DNA of 64,000 nt from contig NZ_FRFA01000003.1 of NCBI RefSeq assembly GCF_900143535.1, positions 310,001 to 374,000 on the forward strand. Direction: 5' to 3'. Origin of the DNA: Tateyamaria sp. Alg231-49. Lineage in GTDB: Bacteria > Pseudomonadota > Alphaproteobacteria > Rhodobacterales > Rhodobacteraceae. This document shows, piece after piece, positions 8,783 through 16,349 of this stretch. The translations under genes were made by a program, and so were the position numbers. The notes beneath the pieces are model-generated. The model searched no databases and was not told where the DNA came from. It saw only the letters and a list, made by a program, of their open reading frames with translations. Within the stretch, counting starts at the first letter, position 1, and every line of letters starts with the position of its first letter.

Positions 8783-10117
8783 TTACCTCCTTACTGCGCC
8801 CCATGGCCCCACCCGCGCGATCAGGTCGAGCGGTTCTGGCGTTGGGGTTTCCATCGGCGCGTCGTGACCAAACAGAGCCGCACGTGCACCCGCCTTGTCG
8901 GCCTTGTACTCGGCTTCGAGGTAGCGTGCGACATATTCCTTTTTTGCCTCCGGCCAGCGAGCATAGGCCGCGTAGAACGCCGGTTTATGACAGATAAACA
9001 GCTGTCGCACATCGCGCGGCGAGAGTTCAGAGAGCAGCATATTGACCAGATCCATATCTGACGTGGCTGCGGCCCGCAGCGTGTAGAAATAGGCAGGATG
9101 ATCTGACGAGATACGCGGCCACTTGCCCCCGTTTTCGGCCCAGTTCACCAGATCGGCCAGACCGTGGAATTCGTCGGGCAGCAAGGCAGAGTGTCTGCGT
9201 GCCAGCATCCGCATGTCCCGCCGCGTCGTGCCCTCAAGGTCTACGCCAGCTTCGGTCACGGCAGAGACAAGGATAAAGTCCATTTTTTGGCGCAGGATCG
9301 CCGCCCCATCGATGCCGCGTGCCCTAACGATGGGTTCGACCAGATCGTTGTATTCGAGGAACTTGGCGATCTGGTTCCGGTCGGACAAATCAAAACAGTA
9401 TTTGGTCGCCACATCGTCGGGTTTGTCCCGGGCTGCGATGGTCGCCGGGTGATCGAGCGTCTGAAAAATATAGAGGCCGCCGAAATGCGCCGTCCAGAAA
9501 TTGCCCTGCTCGACCTTGAGCGGTTTCAGGCTGACCGGGTTGCGTGTCACATCACCCGTCTCTCCGGCCAGTGTGATCATCTCGGCGATCAGCACATCGT
9601 CAAACCAACCATCTTCTGAGCTGAGGAACGTATCGACCTTGTCCGCCAGAGCACCTGCATTGCGCACCGTGCCGCTGGTCGTGTCCGCCTCGACTGTGAT
9701 CGCACGTATGTCGAACAGGCTGCGCGGTGTGGAAACATCATAGACAGAGTTGATCAATTCCCCCGCCACGGCATCCCGCGCGGTGAGGGCAAAGAGGGCG
9801 GCTTCGTTCTCCGCAAAGAACTGTTGCAAGATCGGACGGGAGGTCGAGAATTTTGCATCCAGCAGCGGGCAGTGGCGCTGTTCGGAGCTGAGCAGAATGA
9901 ACTGCCGGTTGACCCCGTTGTGGTTGAGGTAGAGCGGATCGTTGAGATCATCGCCCACTTCGGGGGAAAAGCCGGAGATGTCGATGTAGAAATCGGTGAG
10001 GGAGGTGCGCAGCCCTGTAAGGTGTTCGAGGGCACGGTTGTAGCGCTCGACCAATGCGGGCGAGGCGACGTGGAACAGGTTGCCATACATGAGGCCGCGT
10101 TGGATGAGGCGGATCAT
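8783..10117 (-). CDS. DUF6638-like protein of unknown function
   Basis: This is a 444-residue soluble-looking protein without signal peptide or membrane helix. The start at ATG 10117 is set by GTGGAGGAAAACCAAATG, in which the GGAGGAA is the ribosome-binding site, so the in-frame GTG 15 bases earlier is not the start. The N-terminus MIRLIQRGLMYGNLF and later HFGGLYIFQTLDHP match my recollection of DUF6638, a family found in Rhodobacterales operons with an AAA ATPase. No Walker, metal or nucleophile motif is visible. Its ATG overlaps the upstream gene's stop (ATGA), so translation is coupled. It is probably a partner or substrate of the ATPase two genes upstream. Confidence 0.75.
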   Translation of the reverse strand: MIRLIQRGLMYGNLFHVASPALVERYNRALEHLTGLRTSLTDFYIDISGFSPEVGDDLNDPLYLNHNGVNRQFILLSSEQRHCPLLDAKFSTSRPILQQFFAENEAALFALTARDAVAGELINSVYDVSTPRSLFDIRAITVEADTTSGTVRNAGALADKVDTFLSSEDGWFDDVLIAEMITLAGETGDVTRNPVSLKPLKVEQGNFWTAHFGGLYIFQTLDHPATIAARDKPDDVATKYCFDLSDRNQIAKFLEYNDLVEPIVRARGIDGAAILRQKMDFILVSAVTEAGVDLEGTTRRDMRMLARRHSALLPDEFHGLADLVNWAENGGKWPRISSDHPAYFYTLRAAATSDMDLVNMLLSELSPRDVRQLFICHKPAFYAAYARWPEAKKEYVARYLEAEYKADKAGARAALFGHDAPMETPTPEPLDLIARVGPWGAVRR

Positions 10118-10731
10118 TTGGTTTTCCTCCACCCTCGCGAGCCTACAATTCTGGGCTTCAGTTTCGCTTCAATTTTGTTGAAACAGTCGTTGTACTTGTC
10201 TTTTCTTTGCTCAGTATCCTGCTGGCTTCTTAACACTTCGTCGACTGCTTTCGCAGCATGGGCGTCAGGCACAAATTCGCCATTTTGCGCCGCCTGAAAG
10301 TCGCTTAAAGAATAGGCTAGTTCATTCTCCAAATCGCGCATGTCATCACTCATCTCCCTCAAGTCTTCATCCCACCGTAGACGAGCCTCATCAAACAACG
10401 CCGATTGATTCACCTCGACATTTTTTAGCGCGTCCCAATAGTGGTTAAGCACGTTGGCCTGGTCGCCGTTGAGGCGTTCTTTCCGAATTTCAGTCTCAGC
10501 ATCTTGATCTTCGAGAACCGGAGGATCAGCGAGTGGCGACCTAATGAAATGGTAAATATCTCTTCTTAAACGAAATTTTTTATAGATTTGCAGTGCAAGA
10601 TCATAGTCAACCTTCCAATGTTGCTCATCCTTCCATGCCTTCACTCCTTTCCATGCAACCCACACACCGACTGGCCCAGCAATTGCTAGGGAGAGGTTGC
10701 GAAATAGTTCGACCAACTCATTCGGACTCAT
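10114..10731 (-). CDS. Membrane-anchored hypothetical protein of atypical composition
   Basis: The 205-residue form starts at ATG 10731 (MSPNELVELF). The frame is open for 52 codons upstream, but that extension is rich in Arg, Ser and Cys and looks non-coding. One N-terminal membrane segment (about residues 11-30, LSLAIAGPVGVWVAW) leads into a WKGVKAWKDEQ linker and a long charged, helical cytoplasmic part. The DNA is visibly more A+T rich than its neighbours. Proteins with this anchor-plus-helical layout are common as accessory cargo in proteobacteria, but I cannot name the family. It lies between the AAA ATPase and DUF6638 genes and overlaps the latter by four bases, so it is integrated into the operon even if acquired later. 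Confidence 0.65.
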   Translation of the reverse strand: MSPNELVELFRNLSLAIAGPVGVWVAWKGVKAWKDEQHWKVDYDLALQIYKKFRLRRDIYHFIRSPLADPPVLEDQDAETEIRKERLNGDQANVLNHYWDALKNVEVNQSALFDEARLRWDEDLREMSDDMRDLENELAYSLSDFQAAQNGEFVPDAHAAKAVDEVLRSQQDTEQRKDKYNDCFNKIEAKLKPRIVGSRGWRKTK

Positions 10732-10887
10732 ACTGTTGTTCACTTCTTCAAACCCCAAGAACCCACGACGACTTCGCCCTTTCCGCGATTCTGAAACAAG
10801 ACAACAAAAGCGTTTTGAGCCAAACCCAACCCGAAGTTTCTTTGATCGCGAGGGGCAGACCGCTTTTCCAAAGTGTTGCGTTCTCAC

Positions 10888-12822
10888 TCACCCCTTCCCC
10901 TCCAACCACCGCTTCTTCGCCTCTTCCTGTCGCCCAAAGTCGCGCACCATCGCCTCTACGGCCACCTCGTCCGACTTGTCCGCATATCGGAATTCGCTGT
11001 CAGCGTAGCGGTTGATCTCTTGCACCACCATGTCCACCGTGATCGGCACGCGCAGTTCGGAAATCATCGCTTTCTTGGTGTCGTAGTCTTTGAACAGGAA
11101 CAGTTCCGGGTTCTCCATCCATTCATCAGGCAGCTCGAAATCCATCGCGCGGACTTTGACTGCGTCGGTGATGTTCTTGATCGCGCGGCCGGTAAATCGG
11201 TCGTCCGCCTCTTGGATCGCCTTTAGGTACGTGCCGAGCTTGGCGATGGTGTCGAGCGTGCCGATGTTTGAATGCACGCGGTCGAACACCTCCATCAAAC
11301 CGGCCTCGTGCGGACGCGAATGGGAGTCGAAACTGGCGGCAACAGCCTTCTTGATCTCTTGCGCCGAAAAGACCTCGTGGTTGCCCGTCGGGATGTCGTG
11401 GTTCTTGCCCATGAGCAGATAAAGGATGTCGATGTAATCTTCGCGGGTTTGCGGACCATCCACGAGGAAACGGGCCCCGGCGCGCTGACGCAGGGCGTCA
11501 TCCACGTTTTCGGGATAGTTCGAGAACATGCCAAAGGTGCAATTGCCGCGCACAACCGTATTGGCCCCGGCAAAGCTTTCCATCAGCACAGCCGTGATTT
11601 CCAACTGCCCAGCAGAAGACTGCCGATCCCCCCGCTTGCCTGCAAGCTGGTCGATGTCGTCGATTGTCCCAAAACCGATGGCCGCCGGGTCCAGCACGTT
11701 GTTGATGAACGCCTTGGCATTCTGGCCTGACTTGCCCTGATAGCTGTCGATGTTGTCAGTGCTGAGGTTCTGATAGCGGAACGGGTAACCTGCGACCTGA
11801 CAGTAATCATTGAGCAGCCCGGCCATCATCTGGATCAGCGTTGTTTTGCCCGTGCCCGGTTTGCCATCGCCCATAAAGGTAAAGATGAACCCGCCCAATT
11901 CGGCAAAAGGGTTCAACCGGCGGTCAAAGTCATATGCCATCAGCATCTTCGACAGCTTCATCGCCTGATATTTCGCGATGTGGTTGCCCACGACCTCATG
12001 CGGTTTTTTGAAGGTCATGGTGAGGGTAGTGGATTTCGCTGCGTGCGCGGGGCTGAACCCCTGCACCGTGAAATCATCTGCCTCGACCCGCCAGCTTCCT
12101 TGGGTGAACGGCGCAAGCCGTGGAGCGTTAGAGGCGCGCAACGCGACCTTTTCCATCAGCGCCTCGGCGAAGGCCGTGACGGCAGCGACCAGATGTGTGT
12201 CGTCTGGTGCGTGTGCTGCGATGTCCTGATCCAGTTCCCACAGCGCGCCGTGCAGCGCGGTTTGGCCGTTGTCGGTCAACACTTCTTCGACCTCACCGAC
12301 TTCGACAGTCACTTCGGTCTGGTGGGCAGACAGTAAGTAGGCGGTGGCGTTGCCAAAGACGTAAAGGGTGATCAACGCTTCGGCGGCGAGCAGTTCTGCG
12401 AACTCGGTTTTGCGAGCCGGCGGCAAGGCGCCTTCGAGATTGGCGCGTTTCAGATCGCCAAGACCAGAGACGGCGGCATAGTTTTCAGCCACCGCCAAAG
12501 CGATGGAAATGGCACGGCGCAAAGCGTTAAGCACCGTTGCCTGCACCGGCGACATCAGCGCATCGTCGTCGTCCGCGGCCTCAATCGTCGCCATCAACTG
12601 CACGGCCCCGGTGGGCGTTGTGCGCCGTGTCACAAGCCCCGGTGTGGTGGTGCGAAACCGACGCCGCGTGCCTATGCCAGAGGAGCGTTCCTGTGTTGCT
12701 GCGTCCTTGCCTTTGCCGATACGGGGCGCATGATCAAAGCCCTGCAACATGGCCAGCGCCATTGGGTAGTGGGCGACGATCTCTGCCTCGCGCAGTTCCA
12801 TTTGATCCGAAGTCTGGCTCAT
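10888..12822 (-). CDS. AAA-type ATPase with long N-terminal extension
   Basis: The 644-residue protein has about 300 residues of unassigned N-terminal region, then one P-loop ATPase module: Walker A GDGKPGTGKTT (about 318-328), Walker B-like IGFGTIDDID (about 382-391), a sensor-1-type segment GNCTFGMFSNYPENVDDALRQR with an arginine-finger-like RQRAGAR, and a small helical domain. This is the arrangement of AAA+ remodelling ATPases such as the MoxR/spastin-like groups, acting on a protein partner. No membrane helix is seen. It is central in the nine-gene operon with a coiled-coil protein and DUF6638. Its substrate is unknown. The DD in Walker B, instead of DE, is unusual but may still be functional. 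Confidence 0.82.
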   Translation of the reverse strand: MSQTSDQMELREAEIVAHYPMALAMLQGFDHAPRIGKGKDAATQERSSGIGTRRRFRTTTPGLVTRRTTPTGAVQLMATIEAADDDDALMSPVQATVLNALRRAISIALAVAENYAAVSGLGDLKRANLEGALPPARKTEFAELLAAEALITLYVFGNATAYLLSAHQTEVTVEVGEVEEVLTDNGQTALHGALWELDQDIAAHAPDDTHLVAAVTAFAEALMEKVALRASNAPRLAPFTQGSWRVEADDFTVQGFSPAHAAKSTTLTMTFKKPHEVVGNHIAKYQAMKLSKMLMAYDFDRRLNPFAELGGFIFTFMGDGKPGTGKTTLIQMMAGLLNDYCQVAGYPFRYQNLSTDNIDSYQGKSGQNAKAFINNVLDPAAIGFGTIDDIDQLAGKRGDRQSSAGQLEITAVLMESFAGANTVVRGNCTFGMFSNYPENVDDALRQRAGARFLVDGPQTREDYIDILYLLMGKNHDIPTGNHEVFSAQEIKKAVAASFDSHSRPHEAGLMEVFDRVHSNIGTLDTIAKLGTYLKAIQEADDRFTGRAIKNITDAVKVRAMDFELPDEWMENPELFLFKDYDTKKAMISELRVPITVDMVVQEINRYADSEFRYADKSDEVAVEAMVRDFGRQEEAKKRWLEGKG

Positions 12823-12896
12823 CTCACTGACCTGCTTTCTTCATCTTGATCAATACACTCTTCCCTTGAGGCCCGATGTGCCACTCAAACGACCCA

Positions 12897-14015
12897 TCAA
12901 TACCTCAACACCCGCCCTGCCGGGCTGACCACGAATTTGCGCACCGCGCCAAAGCCCGGCGGATTCAACTCTTCGAGCGCCTGAAATGGGCGCTGCGGCA
13001 ACACGATGTTGCGTTCCATCCGGGTGGTGCCCGTTTCTGCGCCCCGTCCGGCAAAGGGATCGAGCGCGAACACCTCGCGTTCGACACTTGAAAACCAGCC
13101 TGCGCGTTCTTCGATTACGCGTTCGGATTGGAGGTCTTCTTCGGTCCAGACCATTGCCCAGTCTTGTCCTTCGGGTGCGCGCGCGGCCTCGAGCACTTGA
13201 TTGATCGGACCCGATTGCTGGGTGAATGCTGAGGAATACATTGGCCCCAAATGGAAGCGGCGCAGGCGTTTGGGGTGCAGATCGTCGAAATCTTCGTCAA
13301 AGCCTGATGCAATCGTGACCAGTTTCAGCCCGCCCAGCGCCTGCGCCATCAAATGCGCCTGTGCTTCGGGCCAGCGCCGTTGGTCTTTGGGCAAGGCCGT
13401 GCGCCCTGAGTCCTCGACCTCCATCATGTAGATGATGGGCAAGTTGACCTGACTGTCATAGACCGCCCAGTGGATGCGGAATGTACGGCGCTCATCGCTC
13501 AGGTTGCCGGTCCACTCGATCTGCGGGTCATTGCGGGGCCAAAAGAGTTGTCCGCGCAGCAATTCCTCGTAATAGAGCCGCTGTGAGAGCGCAAATTGCA
13601 GCTTGGTCGGTGGTTTGCGTTCGCCGATGATCACTTCGACCATCTGCTTTTTCAGCTCATCCGCCGAAGGCATCCCCGCAAGGTGGCGTTCAGCCTGTTG
13701 CGCGTCAGAGGCCATGGTGATGATCTCTTCGGCGGCCGGGAAGCCAGATTCGATTGCGTCGATGGCAAGGGAGCCAAAGAAGCGGCCTGTGTCGCGCCCG
13801 ACCAGGAGGTATTTCTGGGACAGCGCGCGGAAGGTGAAGGTAAGTTCGGTGATGTAGCGGGTGAGGATCTTGACCTCATCCCGGTTCAGATTGCCTTCGG
13901 CCTCCATCACGCCCGCGACGCGACCCAGATGCGAGGTGATCGTCTCGAACTTTTTGAAATAGCGACGCGAGGCGAAAAGGTCCGTGAGACCAATGGTTTC
14001 GGGTTGGGAGGTCAA
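12897..14015 (-). CDS. Conserved protein of unknown function, TTG start
   Basis: This 372-residue soluble protein starts at a TTG that overlaps the stop of the tiny gene upstream (TTGA), so it depends on translational coupling. The sequence is well formed (VGRDTGRFFGSLAIDAIESG, FRIHWAVYDSQVNLPIIYMMEVED, HLGPMYSSAF), with neighbours' codon use, but shows no catalytic motif, signal peptide or membrane segment that I can name. The C-terminal RPFQALEELNPPGFG resembles a docking or interaction tail only by guess. A 74-base gap separates it from the AAA ATPase gene, the largest spacing but one in this operon. Confidence 0.75.
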   Translation of the reverse strand: MTSQPETIGLTDLFASRRYFKKFETITSHLGRVAGVMEAEGNLNRDEVKILTRYITELTFTFRALSQKYLLVGRDTGRFFGSLAIDAIESGFPAAEEIITMASDAQQAERHLAGMPSADELKKQMVEVIIGERKPPTKLQFALSQRLYYEELLRGQLFWPRNDPQIEWTGNLSDERRTFRIHWAVYDSQVNLPIIYMMEVEDSGRTALPKDQRRWPEAQAHLMAQALGGLKLVTIASGFDEDFDDLHPKRLRRFHLGPMYSSAFTQQSGPINQVLEAARAPEGQDWAMVWTEEDLQSERVIEERAGWFSSVEREVFALDPFAGRGAETGTTRMERNIVLPQRPFQALEELNPPGFGAVRKFVVSPAGRVLRY

Positions 14016-14200
14016 CTACCTTGCCCCATTTCGCCACGGCCACCTGACCGATCCGCACCTGAGTCATATGCCCCAAGCCATGCAAGCCCGATCAGCGTGG
14101 GTAGGAGACCAAAACCATACGACCACCAAGGCATTCCGAGCAAATACGCAGCGCTTGTCAAAGAGAGCCCCAATACGATGAGAGCGAGTTTCTTTTTCAC
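14012..14200 (-). CDS. Tiny membrane protein (62 aa), GTG start
   Basis: The frame opens with GTG 14200 (KKKLALIVLGLSLTSAAY), preceded by GGGAAAG. It encodes two short hydrophobic segments at about residues 5-20 and 26-44 and ends in a Gly/Ser-rich soluble tail (DRSGGRGEMGQGS). The start overlaps nothing, but the stop TGA overlaps the TTG of the 372-residue gene. It resembles no named family. With the 50-residue protein just upstream it forms a pair of small membrane proteins in the unknown operon, probably membrane anchors or modulators. Confidence 0.65.
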   Translation of the reverse strand: MKKKLALIVLGLSLTSAAYLLGMPWWSYGFGLLPTLIGLAWLGAYDSGADRSGGRGEMGQGS

Positions 14201-14244
14201 GTCATTCTTTCCCGTTGGGTTCAGGTTGGCGATTGGGCGCATTC

Positions 14245-14397
14245 TCACCCGCCCTTGCGCTCCCGCATCAGAACGAACATTCCAAACAGGCCACATAGTA
14301 AGCCAGCAATGTTGACCCAAGGTGGCGCCCCAAACGCGAATGTGGCGATGAGACTGAGGATGGAAAGCGCGATAGCCGCGATGCCGAGCTTCAACAT
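14245..14397 (-). CDS. Tiny membrane protein (50 aa)
   Basis: This short frame begins at ATG 14397, directly after the TAA (14398-14400) of the coiled-coil gene, so it is likely translated by reinitiation. The protein reads MLKLGIAAIALSILSLIATF at the start, then a turn (GAPPWVN) and a second hydrophobic stretch (IAGLLCGLFGMFVLM) ending in RERKGG. Two helices joined by a Gly-Ala-Pro-Pro turn and a positive C-terminus fit a hairpin membrane protein with both ends inside. It is easy to miss because of its length. No named family is recognised. Confidence 0.65.
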   Translation of the reverse strand: MLKLGIAAIALSILSLIATFAFGAPPWVNIAGLLCGLFGMFVLMRERKGG

Positions 14398-15474
14398 TTA
14401 GCCCCCGTACGCATTGCTGTCGTGTTTCTCCACGATCTGCGCAAACCGGCGGGCAAAGCGTTCGTCCGCCTTGGCCTTCTGCTCCAGTACGTCGCGGGCA
14501 AAGACCATGTGATCCTCGTGCGCCTCCAGCATGTCAGCCATCTTCTTGTTTGTCGCGGCCCCAATCCCGGCCATGGCGGTCTGTGCCTCTTGGTCGGTTT
14601 TGACCCCGATTTCGTTGATCCGGTGGGCCACGTCTTGTTGCTGCGCCGTTTTCAATGACTTGGTCAGCGCATCATAAAGCACCACGCGCTGCTTGGTGTC
14701 GGTTTGCAGTTTGTTGATCAGCACCATCTGCGTTGCCGCCTGGTTCTGAAGACTGTCGATCCAGGTTTTGCCCTTTTCGATATAGCGTTCCAGCGTCTGG
14801 GACTTGGCCAGTTTGACCTGTTCGTCCTGCACCATCTGATTGTACTTGCTGTTCACATCCGCCAGTTCGGTCTCAAGCGCTGTGCGTTTGGCCGCATCGG
14901 TTTCGGACGCGATCTTGTTTTCCAGCGTGATGATCTGCGGGTCCATCGCCTGAATGTCGGCCTGCAGTGTGGCCAGTTCCTGAACGGTCATCTCGCGTTC
15001 ATCCAGCGTTTCGGTCAGGTTGCCCTCGACCTTGACCTTTTGCTCTTCGAGCATTGTCAGTTGCCCGGTCAGCAGTTGCACAATCACGTCGGATTTCGAG
15101 ATCAGGTCCTGCAACTTGTCGTCAATAGAGGCGCTGCGCACCCGTTCCTGACGCATGGATTCAGATTTTGCCTTGGCAAAGATGCCGACAACGCTTTCCC
15201 AGCCGGTCTTGTTGCGCATCTCGTCAAAGTCTTTGGAGAATGCAGCCGTGACGTCGTCGAGCCCCATGATCAGCTCGGCAATGTTGGCGTTCATGACGTC
15301 CGTATGAGCGTGCACATCCTCAAGTGTGGCGTTTTCGATGTCGATGGCGATGTCGTCACCCGACTTCATCTTGGCGCGCGCAACCTCAATCCGGCTGGTC
15401 AATTCGGCGATCTTGGTTTGTGCCTCGGCCACCTGGTCTTGAGATTCTTTCACCTGACTTGCGAAATCCGCCAT
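14398..15474 (-). CDS. Long coiled-coil protein, first gene of the unknown operon
   Basis: The 358-residue protein is almost entirely alpha-helical coiled coil: heptad-rich stretches at about residues 5-45 and 125-260 (EEQKVKVEGNLTETLDEREM, IITLENKIASETDAAKR), then a C-terminal helical region with EKGKTWIDSLQNQAATQMVL and a basic end. No signal peptide or membrane helix is seen. The layout vaguely recalls TelA-type toxic-anion-resistance proteins, but I cannot claim homology. It is the first gene of a run of nine minus-strand genes with short spacings. It is divergent from the TetR-pspA unit, and PspA is also a membrane-acting coiled-coil protein. Confidence 0.75.
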   Translation of the reverse strand: MADFASQVKESQDQVAEAQTKIAELTSRIEVARAKMKSGDDIAIDIENATLEDVHAHTDVMNANIAELIMGLDDVTAAFSKDFDEMRNKTGWESVVGIFAKAKSESMRQERVRSASIDDKLQDLISKSDVIVQLLTGQLTMLEEQKVKVEGNLTETLDEREMTVQELATLQADIQAMDPQIITLENKIASETDAAKRTALETELADVNSKYNQMVQDEQVKLAKSQTLERYIEKGKTWIDSLQNQAATQMVLINKLQTDTKQRVVLYDALTKSLKTAQQQDVAHRINEIGVKTDQEAQTAMAGIGAATNKKMADMLEAHEDHMVFARDVLEQKAKADERFARRFAQIVEKHDSNAYGG

Positions 15475-15524
15475 TTAATTCTCCGTTCTATCAATGTGTT
15501 GGAACCCATATAGGCAATGTTACT

Positions 15525-15538
15525 CCGATTTACATCGG
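15525..15538. promoter_or_regulatory. Inverted repeat upstream of the coiled-coil gene
   Basis: CCGAT-TTAC-ATCGG is a perfect five-base inverted repeat with a four-base loop, about 50 bases upstream of the leftward coiled-coil gene. It could be an operator or part of its promoter region. It differs from the TGAAC-type sites nearby, so a different regulator would be implied. Confidence 0.3.
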
Positions 15539-15633
15539 TTAAATCCCTTAGATTTCCCAAATTGTTGCAAAACCGTCTCGGGAAAGAAAGCGGCAAGACG
15601 GGGTTTTCGTGCCCGCATTGCACCTGTACTGCT

Positions 15634-15646
15634 TGAACGCGGTTCA
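15634..15646. promoter_or_regulatory. Predicted TetR operator, TGAAC-GCG-GTTCA
   Basis: This perfect inverted repeat with arms TGAAC/GTTCA and a three-base centre ends 14 bases before the TetR start codon. It has the same arms and spacing as three sites in front of pspA, so the adjacent TetR protein probably binds all four and represses its own gene. Confidence 0.7.
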
Positions 15647-15660
15647 TACGAGGGCATGAT

Positions 15661-16266
15661 ATGGCGAGCAAAGCCGAGGAACGGCGCACCGCTCTGCGCG
15701 ATACGTTGATTGATATTGCGGAACGTCAGATTGAAGAGTTCGGCCTGGCCGCTATCAAGGCCCGCCCATTGGCGCAGGCTGCTGGATGTTCGGTCGGTGC
15801 AATTTACAACGCCTTCGGAGATCTTGAGGACATCATAATCGCGGTGAACGGCGGCACCTTTGGCAAGCTTGGTCGTCATGTTGCGGCCGCTTTGAAAGAC
15901 AAGACCGATCATTCCGCGACAGAGCGGTTGGTGGCGATGTCATATGCCTATCTTGATTATGCCGCAGCCCACCCCAACCTGTGGCGCGCCCTGTTTGAAT
16001 TGCGCATGTCGACGGATATGGAGGTGCCGGACTGGTACCTGAACGAGTTGGGGCAACTGTTCAGCTATATTGATGGGCCAGTTCAGGAATGTTTTCCGGA
16101 TATGGAACCGCAGGACGTCAGTTTGATGACCCGGGCGCTGTTTTCATCGATCCACGGGATTGTCATGCTTGGCCTTGAAAACAGGATCAGTGGCGTGCCC
16201 CAAGATCAGATTCATCGGATGATCGGAATGATCCTGCGTTCCGTTACTGGAAAAGAACTTTTTTGA
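15661..16266 (+). CDS. TetR-family repressor, WHG-type C-terminal domain
   Basis: This is a 201-residue regulator. The N-terminal helix-turn-helix covers about residues 12-58 (RDTLIDIAERQIEEFG, then AQAAGCSVGAIYNAFGD as turn and recognition helix). The C-terminal ligand/dimer domain has the pattern of the WHG-containing TetR_C group (AAAHPNLWRALFELRM). It is immediately upstream of and co-directional with pspA. Four copies of TGAAC-N3-GTTCA, one before its own start and three between it and pspA, strongly suggest it is a local repressor of itself and of pspA-yiaA. The inducing ligand is unknown; for an envelope-stress target it might be a membrane-active or lipophilic compound. Confidence 0.88.
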   Translation: MASKAEERRTALRDTLIDIAERQIEEFGLAAIKARPLAQAAGCSVGAIYNAFGDLEDIIIAVNGGTFGKLGRHVAAALKDKTDHSATERLVAMSYAYLDYAAAHPNLWRALFELRMSTDMEVPDWYLNELGQLFSYIDGPVQECFPDMEPQDVSLMTRALFSSIHGIVMLGLENRISGVPQDQIHRMIGMILRSVTGKELF

Positions 16267-16276
16267 ACGGCGTTCA
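16264..16276. promoter_or_regulatory. Predicted TetR operator, TGAAC-GGC-GTTCA
   Basis: This is the first of three pspA-proximal copies. It begins on the TGA stop codon of the TetR gene itself and lies just upstream of the predicted -35 element. Confidence 0.7.
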
Positions 16277-16285
16277 CATTTTTCC

Positions 16286-16314
16286 TTGAACATCGTTCAT
16301 GGCGCTCTTATCTC
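16286..16314 (+). promoter_or_regulatory. Predicted pspA promoter
   Basis: TTGAAC (16286-16291) and TATCTC (16309-16314) are separated by 17 bases, a good sigma-70-type spacing. The -35 hexamer lies inside the second operator and the third operator follows the -10, so a bound repressor would block it. Confidence 0.55.
16287..16299. promoter_or_regulatory. Predicted TetR operator, TGAAC-ATC-GTTCA
   Basis: This second copy overlaps the predicted -35 element of the pspA promoter. Its centre lies 23 bases from the first site's centre, close to two helical turns. Confidence 0.72.
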
Positions 16315-16320
16315 TTTCCT

Positions 16321-16333
16321 TGAACGATGTTCA
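16321..16333. promoter_or_regulatory. Predicted TetR operator, TGAAC-GAT-GTTCA
   Basis: This third copy lies at the likely transcription start, downstream of the -10 and upstream of the pspA ribosome-binding site, where a bound repressor would block initiation. Confidence 0.72.
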
Positions 16334-16349
16334 CAGCAGGAGAAAAATT

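Noticed and set aside
12823-12896. A short minus-strand frame (about 24 codons, with WHIGPQGKSVLIKMKKAGQ) in the gap before the AAA ATPase gene
   Set aside because: It lacks an ATG, GTG or TTG at a suitable place (only ATT) and no ribosome-binding site precedes it; it may be chance.
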